A DNA stretch of 10,415 nucleotides from Candidatus Mesolinea sp. (lineage in GTDB: Bacteria > Chloroflexota > Anaerolineae > Anaerolineales > Anaerolineaceae): contig DMCS01000096.1 in assembly GCA_003445715.1 (NCBI GenBank), positions 4,221 to 14,635 on the forward strand, in the 5' to 3' direction. The position numbers were made by a program, and so were the translations under genes. A model generated the notes under the pieces. It saw only the letters and a program-made list of their open reading frames with translations, was not told where the DNA came from and ran no database searches. Of the stretch, positions 6,322 through 10,415 are shown in pieces; positions within the stretch are counted from its first letter, which is position 1, and the number at the start of each line of letters is the position of its first letter.

Positions 6322-6354
6322 TGTCTACATGCAATTTTTTCTGGGAGCGTAACG

Positions 6355-7401
6355 ATGACTGATTTTTTCACCAACCTCGACCCCGAAAATATGTTGGGGT
6401 ATATCGATGCCTTGCCGGAGGATTTATCCAAAGCTTGGCAGCTCGGGCAGCAGCTGCCACTGCCGGCTTATCCACGAATTGAGCGCGTGGTTATTGCCGG
6501 CATGGGCGGCTCAGCTATCGGTGGAGACCTGCTGGCAGCCTATTTGGCAGATCAGCTCACCATCCCGGTTATTTCGCATCGCAACTATGCTTTACCAGCT
6601 TGGGCAAAGGGCAAAAACACATTGGTTATCTGCTCTTCGCACTCTGGGAACACAGAAGAAACACTCTCTTCCTTTAATAGAGCCCTCCAAGAGAATTGTT
6701 CACTTTTGGCGCTCTGCACAGGCGGTAAATTGCACGCCGAGGCAACGAATAGAGGGGTTCCGCTGTGGACTTTTGCACATACCGGCCAGCCGCGCACAGC
6801 CATCCCATATTCTTTTGGATTGCTGTTAGCGCTGTTTTGCCGCCTGGGGCTGGCAAAGGTTGAAGAAGCTGAAATTGAGGAAGCTATCGCAGTCATGCGA
6901 TCAGCACGGACAAAACTGACGGCAAGCGCTGATTTGGCGGAGAACTCCGCTAAGCGCACCGCTGGGCAGCTGCTTAGCCGCAATGTGCTGGTGATGGCAG
7001 CCGGTGAATTGGAGGTGGTGGCACGCCGCTGGAAAACGCAAATCAACGAACTGGCGAAGGCTTGGGCATGTTTTGAGGGGCTGCCCGAAGCCAACCATAA
7101 TGCTTTAGCTGGGCTGGAATTCCCGGAGCAGCTTTTTGAGCACACTTCCGTCCTTTTTTTGCGCTCCAAGATCGATCATCCGCGCAACGCGCTGCGCCTC
7201 ACTGCCACGCAGCAAGCTTATCTGGCAGCCGGCGCAGCAGTGGATGCCATTTGGGGGCAGGGGAACTCGCGCTTGGCGCAGATGTGGAGCTTGCTGCAAT
7301 TTGGGGATTATGTAGCCTATTACTTAGCCCTGTTTTATGGGGTGGATCCGACGCCCGTGGAGGCGCTCACGCGCCTGAAGCAAAGCTTGGCAGAGGCATA
7401 A
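6355..7401 (+). CDS. bifunctional phosphoglucose/phosphomannose isomerase
   Basis: This cytoplasmic enzyme interconverts glucose 6-phosphate or mannose 6-phosphate with fructose 6-phosphate, linking glycolysis to GDP-mannose and glycan precursors. The 348 residues match the compact archaeal/bacterial PGI/PMI family rather than the larger classical PGI. Two SIS domains are visible: GMGGSAIGGD (49-58) and SHSGNTEET (95-103) bind the sugar phosphate. PRTAIPYSFG (146-155) carries a probable active-site Arg147. In the C-terminal part, Glu232 (QINELAKAW) and His248 (LPEANHNALAG) have the same 16-residue spacing as the catalytic Glu203 and His219 that I recall for the Pyrobaculum enzyme. ATG is preceded by GGGAG near 6341. 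It is last in the lipoprotein operon and converges with the small membrane gene, 23 nt away, with no obvious terminator between. True dual specificity is inferred from the family. Confidence 0.93.
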   Translation: MTDFFTNLDPENMLGYIDALPEDLSKAWQLGQQLPLPAYPRIERVVIAGMGGSAIGGDLLAAYLADQLTIPVISHRNYALPAWAKGKNTLVICSSHSGNTEETLSSFNRALQENCSLLALCTGGKLHAEATNRGVPLWTFAHTGQPRTAIPYSFGLLLALFCRLGLAKVEEAEIEEAIAVMRSARTKLTASADLAENSAKRTAGQLLSRNVLVMAAGELEVVARRWKTQINELAKAWACFEGLPEANHNALAGLEFPEQLFEHTSVLFLRSKIDHPRNALRLTATQQAYLAAGAAVDAIWGQGNSRLAQMWSLLQFGDYVAYYLALFYGVDPTPVEALTRLKQSLAEA

Positions 7402-7424
7402 TGCCAAGGTTTGAGGGGGTGTAT

Positions 7425-7640
7425 CTAAAAAATCGCTTGCAAGATTAAGATGCCCCCGAGAAGGATAAGCGGGATGCCGATTATCGCGCCGATTAGTGTG
7501 GCAGATAAGAGAATACCCACGGCAACGATTACCAAGCCGATAAACGCGCCAATCAGCTTGCCGGTGATCCGCAAGATGAGCACAGCGAGTCCAAAAACCA
7601 ACTTAATTGGCCAAAAAAGAATATCGAATAGTAGTTTCAT
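7425..7640 (-). CDS. small membrane protein, 71 residues
   Basis: An almost wholly hydrophobic protein with two or three membrane segments: FDILFWPIKLVFGLAVLILR (about 5-24), then a Gly/Ile/Leu-rich run from about 29 to the end, broken by Ser/Thr near 47-49. It probably sits in the cytoplasmic membrane with only short loops. No catalytic residues, Cys or known motif are visible and I do not recognise the family. The start is ATG 7640, with GGAGGT at 7653-7648 and an ideal 7-nt gap; an in-frame ATG at 7691 would add a polar 17-residue stretch without ribosome binding site support. It stands alone on the minus strand between the convergent isomerase gene and a divergent tRNA gene. Confidence 0.7.
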   Translation of the reverse strand: MKLLFDILFWPIKLVFGLAVLILRITGKLIGAFIGLVIVAVGILLSATLIGAIIGIPLILLGGILILQAIF

Positions 7641-7797
7641 CGTATATACCTCCGAATGCTCATTATGGTTATATTGTATAGCAGCAGGCATATCGGGACC
7701 AAAGATAATCTAGCTTTATTTGCAAATTTGCGATGCGCTGAAAGAGAATATTTAGGGGAAAGTAAGCAGAAAAACTTGCGAACTGCCCGCCAGTTTC

Positions 7798-7806
7798 TGG
7801 TATAAT
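7798..7806 (+). promoter_or_regulatory. extended -10 promoter of tRNA-Ser
   Basis: TGGTATAAT is an extended -10 box with a perfect TATAAT at 7801-7806. A TTGCGA at 7776-7781 could be the -35 box, though the spacer is 19 nt. Transcription would start near 7813, a few bases before the mature tRNA 5' end at 7820. Confidence 0.65.
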
Positions 7807-7819
7807 CTGCATGCAAGTC

Positions 7820-7905
7820 GGAGAGGTCGCATAGCTGGCCTAGTGCGCTCGCTTGGAGAGCGAGTATACCGAAAGGTATCGTGGGTTCGAATCCCACCCT
7901 CTCCG
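7820..7905 (+). tRNA. tRNA-Ser (anticodon GGA)
   Basis: All arms fold. The acceptor stem pairs 7820-7826 with 7898-7904 (7 bp), with discriminator G at 7905. The D stem is GCA/TGC (7829-7831, 7844-7846), three pairs as usual for tRNA-Ser. The anticodon stem is CTCGC/GCGAG (7848-7852, 7860-7864) with loop TTGGAGA and anticodon GGA at 7855-7857, reading UCC and UCU. A long variable arm (ATACC-GAAA-GGTAT, 7866-7879) marks a class II tRNA. The T arm is GTGGG-TTCGAAT-CCCAC (7881-7897). CCA is not encoded, so it must be added after transcription. Confidence 0.97.
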
Positions 7906-7947
7906 CTGTATTTATTTAAGCTCTGGTTTTCCAAAATTGCGGATTAC

Positions 7948-8790
7948 TCATTCTAACTGAGCGTTGATCCAATCCAGCATTGTCTGGATTACCCCTTCCT
8001 TATTAAGCTCATTATGCGTCTCGTGATACAGCCCTTCCCAAGGGCGGAGGGTTACCATTTCACCCCCACGTGCGGCAAACTGGGCTGAGCCTTCGAAATG
8101 GCAGATGCGGTCCGCCGTGCCATGCGCGAGGTAGAGCGGCAACTTCCACTCTTCAGCATGTGTGATGACATAGCTGCCCATGTCCATCATATAACTGCCC
8201 AAGCGCACGGAAACCTTATCGTGCACGAGCGGGTCCTGCTGATAGGCTTGCACAACTTGTGGATCGCGCGAAAGCGCGGAGGTATCCAGCCCGTTCGCAA
8301 CGATCATGTTGGGAGCTAAGTGCTTCATCAGCGTTGCCATCAGGCGGTTTAGTGCTGAAGTGGAAACCATCAATGCGGGGCTGGTGGCAATCACGCCTTG
8401 CAGCTTGGGTTTGCGCGCCAAGCCATAATGCAGCACCTCCAAGCCGCCTAAGCTGTGCCCGTAGAGGAAGAGCGGCAAGGCAGGCGCATCTGTTTGGGCG
8501 CGGTACAGAGCCACGACAATGTCATCCAGGGGCTGCTCATACGATGGGATCCACCCCTGCTTGCCTGGCGAGCGGCCATGCCCGCGTTGGTCAAAGCCCA
8601 GCACGTAGAGCCCTTCAGATACGAGCGCTTGCGCGACGTGCCCGTAGCGGTTGCAGTGCTCGCCTAATCCATGCACCAGCACCACCGCCGCGCGGGATGC
8701 CTGCGGGTCTCCCCAGCTCCGGGCATAGAGCGCTAAGCCGTCGTTGGTGGCGAGGGTGAACTCACGTTGGGGGACGGGGTTGATTGTCAT
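7948..8790 (-). CDS. alpha/beta hydrolase, monoacylglycerol lipase-like
   Basis: A soluble serine hydrolase of about 280 residues of the Hydrolase_4 type (monoacylglycerol lipase or lysophospholipase-like). Numbering from this start: HGLGEH (40-45) gives the oxyanion region, FDQRGHGRS (66-74) is the typical strand-4 loop, GHSLG (111-115) holds nucleophile Ser113, HGTADRICH gives Asp227, and YHETHNE gives His256. This pattern, especially YHExxNE, is characteristic of monoacylglycerol lipases; the true substrate is not shown. No signal peptide is seen, so it is probably cytoplasmic. Two adjacent ATG codons (8793 and 8790) could start it. AAGGAG at 8803-8798 is 7 nt from the second and 4 nt from the first, so I chose 8790. 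It overlaps the stop codon of the upstream S9 peptidase gene, implying translational coupling. Confidence 0.9.
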   Translation of the reverse strand: MTINPVPQREFTLATNDGLALYARSWGDPQASRAAVVLVHGLGEHCNRYGHVAQALVSEGLYVLGFDQRGHGRSPGKQGWIPSYEQPLDDIVVALYRAQTDAPALPLFLYGHSLGGLEVLHYGLARKPKLQGVIATSPALMVSTSALNRLMATLMKHLAPNMIVANGLDTSALSRDPQVVQAYQQDPLVHDKVSVRLGSYMMDMGSYVITHAEEWKLPLYLAHGTADRICHFEGSAQFAARGGEMVTLRPWEGLYHETHNELNKEGVIQTMLDWINAQLE

Positions 8791-10415
8791 CATGAAGCTC
8801 CTTTTGATACATTATAAATCACGTGCTCCCTGAGGAAGCGCTCGGCGGTCTGGTAATAATCGACCAGCGTCTCAGCCTTGCGGAAGCCGTGCCCCTCGCC
8901 CTCGTATAGCCGGTACACGTGCGGCACGCGGTTAGCCCGCAGGCGCTCCACAATGCGCTCGGATTGCTCGGGCGGCACCACCTTATCCGCACTGCCCTGG
9001 AAGATGGCTAACGGGTCGCGGATCTGGTCGGCGTGATACTCGGGCGACCACTCTTGGAACCTTTCCGCGGCTTCGGGCAGCTTCCCAACCAAAAAGTCGT
9101 TGTAATGCGCCTCGAACTTGTGCGTATCCATCGCCAGGGTGAACAGGTTGGAAACGCCATAAGAGCACAGCCCCGCCTTGAAGAAGCCAGGGTAATGGAT
9201 GAGCGCATTCAGCACGGTGAACCCGCCGGCGCTGCCGCCCTTGACAACCAGCTTCCGCGGGTCAGCCAAGCCCAAAGCCACCATCGCCTGAGCGCCCTCC
9301 ACCGTATCCTGCAAATCCAGCCGCCCCCAGTTGTGGCGCAGCGCCTCGCGGTAAGCGCGCCCAAAGCCAGTGCTGCCGCGGTAGTTGACCTCCAGGAAGG
9401 CATAACCGCGGCTGGTGAAGAACAGGCGGTCCAGGCTGAAGCCCACCGAAACCTGCGAAGTCGGCCCGCCGTGCACATAAACGATCAGCGGGGGCAGCCC
9501 CTCAGCGGTGCAATTGGGGCTCGTGGGGGCGTAGTAGGTGCCATACACCGTGGCGCCGTCGGAAGATTGCCAAGAGACCGGCTGAGGCTGCGGCGCCCAG
9601 CCCGTTTCTGCCAGATTGGGTTGGTTCGATGCTACCAGCTGCAACGTGTTGCCCTGCAGGCGCCAGATTTCGGGTGGCAGCTCGGGCGATTGCGCAATCA
9701 GCGCCACCTCTCCCTCAGGCGAAACGCTGATTTGTTCGATATGAGTAAATTGTTCCGTCGGCAGCGGGGTAATCTGGCCGCTGGCTAGCTCCACCTTGTT
9801 CAGGCGGGTTCTGGCTTGTTGATTTTCCAAGAAATACAGACCGTCACTGCTGGGTGCCCAGGCGATAGTGCGCATACCCTGCACCCAAGCCGGCGGCAGC
9901 ATGCTCCGATCCTTGACCAACTCGTGCTGCTCCCCATTTGCCAGGTCCACAACCACCAGCTCATCCCACTCGCCGCGGTTGCGAAGGTAAGCCAAGTAGT
10001 TCCCATCGGGGGAAAACACTGGTTGGAAAGTGGCCACCTCAGCGCTGCCATCCACAAACCATAGGCTGACAGGCGTCTCGATGTCTGGGTCAAACTCAGC
10101 TGCCACCAGGCGCGAGCCATCCCAGGGCATGTTAGGGTGTTTCCACTCTACCCATGCCAGCGCTCTGCCGTCGGGGCTCCAGCAAGGCTGCATATAGAAA
10201 TCTGCTCCGCAGGCAAGGATCTTCGGCCAAACCTCCCCCTCCAAGCGGGTATAAGCTAAGACGTCGCGCCCTTCGTAGGTGTGCACAAAAGCCACCCCGC
10301 TCTCATCGGGGCTAAGTGCTGGGCTGGCGCAGCTGCCAAAGCCAGGCGTGAGCGGGCGGATTGGGCCGAAGGTGTAGGGGGCGAAGTACAAGCGCCCGTC
10401 CCGATCGGCAAACAC
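8790..10415 (-). CDS. S9 family (prolyl oligopeptidase) peptidase, 5' end outside window
   Basis: A peptidase that removes or cleaves short peptides, related to acylaminoacyl-peptidases and dipeptidyl aminopeptidases. The 541 visible residues end at a real stop; the N-terminus lies beyond 10415, perhaps 60-90 residues missing judged by the family's usual 610-640. The first 270 residues carry beta-propeller repeats (ALSPDESGVAFVH, CWSPDGRALAWVEW, VFSPDGNYLAYLR), which gate access to the active site. The C-terminal hydrolase domain starts near 285 (YGTYYAP) with YVHGGPTSQ, then GGSAGG with nucleophile Ser395, GSADKVVP with Asp477, and GEGHGFR with His509 (numbers from the window edge). The spacing fits the family. 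No signal peptide can be judged. Its stop overlaps the start of the downstream lipase-like gene, so they form an operon. Confidence 0.93.
   Translation of the reverse strand: MFADRDGRLYFAPYTFGPIRPLTPGFGSCASPALSPDESGVAFVHTYEGRDVLAYTRLEGEVWPKILACGADFYMQPCWSPDGRALAWVEWKHPNMPWDGSRLVAAEFDPDIETPVSLWFVDGSAEVATFQPVFSPDGNYLAYLRNRGEWDELVVVDLANGEQHELVKDRSMLPPAWVQGMRTIAWAPSSDGLYFLENQQARTRLNKVELASGQITPLPTEQFTHIEQISVSPEGEVALIAQSPELPPEIWRLQGNTLQLVASNQPNLAETGWAPQPQPVSWQSSDGATVYGTYYAPTSPNCTAEGLPPLIVYVHGGPTSQVSVGFSLDRLFFTSRGYAFLEVNYRGSTGFGRAYREALRHNWGRLDLQDTVEGAQAMVALGLADPRKLVVKGGSAGGFTVLNALIHYPGFFKAGLCSYGVSNLFTLAMDTHKFEAHYNDFLVGKLPEAAERFQEWSPEYHADQIRDPLAIFQGSADKVVPPEQSERIVERLRANRVPHVYRLYEGEGHGFRKAETLVDYYQTAERFLREHVIYNVSKGAS

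Noticed and set aside
6585..7169. 194-residue open frame on the minus strand
   Set aside because: It lies opposite the isomerase gene, has a Ser/Ala/Arg-rich composition with no motif, and is a shadow frame.
7402..7445. Terminator between the isomerase gene and the small membrane gene
   Set aside because: Only a 4-bp pairing near a run of A/T bases is seen, and it overlaps the end of the small gene; too weak to call.
9033..9788. 251-residue open frame on the plus strand
   Set aside because: It is antisense to the S9 peptidase, whose motifs and repeats are clear. Its own translation has no recognisable domain and mirrors the codon bias of the real gene.

Overview
The window looks like a chromosomal segment of a Chloroflexota bacterium, most likely of the Anaerolineae type. 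This is inferred from gene content, not from any search: an infC-rpmI-rplT cluster with an L35 that is longer than usual at its N-terminus, a very large GT-C membrane protein of the TIGR03663 type fused to a six-bladed NHL propeller, and a lipoprotein with a central NBR1-type Ig-like domain and Thr/Pro-rich flanks. No phage, transposon, CRISPR or toxin-antitoxin element is visible. Coding density is high and no gene-free stretch exceeds about 200 bases.

Region 1 (1-1493, + strand) is the translation cluster infC (IF3), rpmI (L35) and rplT (L20), closed by a strong intrinsic terminator. infC has no usable ATG, GTG or TTG near its true N-terminus; it begins at an ATC codon 8 nt behind a good Shine-Dalgarno sequence, fitting the known IF3 autoregulation through rare start codons. 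Each of the three genes is preceded by a self-complementary leader. The most elaborate lies directly before the rplT ribosome binding site and is a candidate L20 operator.

Region 2 (1512-7401) holds a divergent pair. On the minus strand is the 1160-residue GT-C/NHL membrane protein with its own promoter. On the plus strand is a probable three-gene operon with gaps of about 35 nt: an NBR1-Ig-like lipoprotein with a -10 box so close to the ATG that its mRNA may be leaderless, a 100-residue protein of unknown function, and a bifunctional phosphoglucose/phosphomannose isomerase. The isomerase could supply hexose phosphates for surface glycans, which would suit a GT-C enzyme next door, but that link is only inferred.

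Region 3 (7425-10415) contains a convergent small membrane protein gene (minus), a tRNA-Ser(GGA) gene (plus) with an extended -10 promoter, and a two-gene minus-strand operon. In that operon a prolyl-oligopeptidase-family (S9) peptidase, cut by the right window edge, overlaps a monoacylglycerol lipase-like alpha/beta hydrolase by a few bases.

The long antisense reading frames opposite rplT, the lipoprotein, the isomerase, the hydrolase and the S9 peptidase are shadows of those genes. I see no wholly new system; the most rewarding signals are the layered RNA-level regulation of the infC-rpmI-rplT cluster and the GT-C/NHL fusion.
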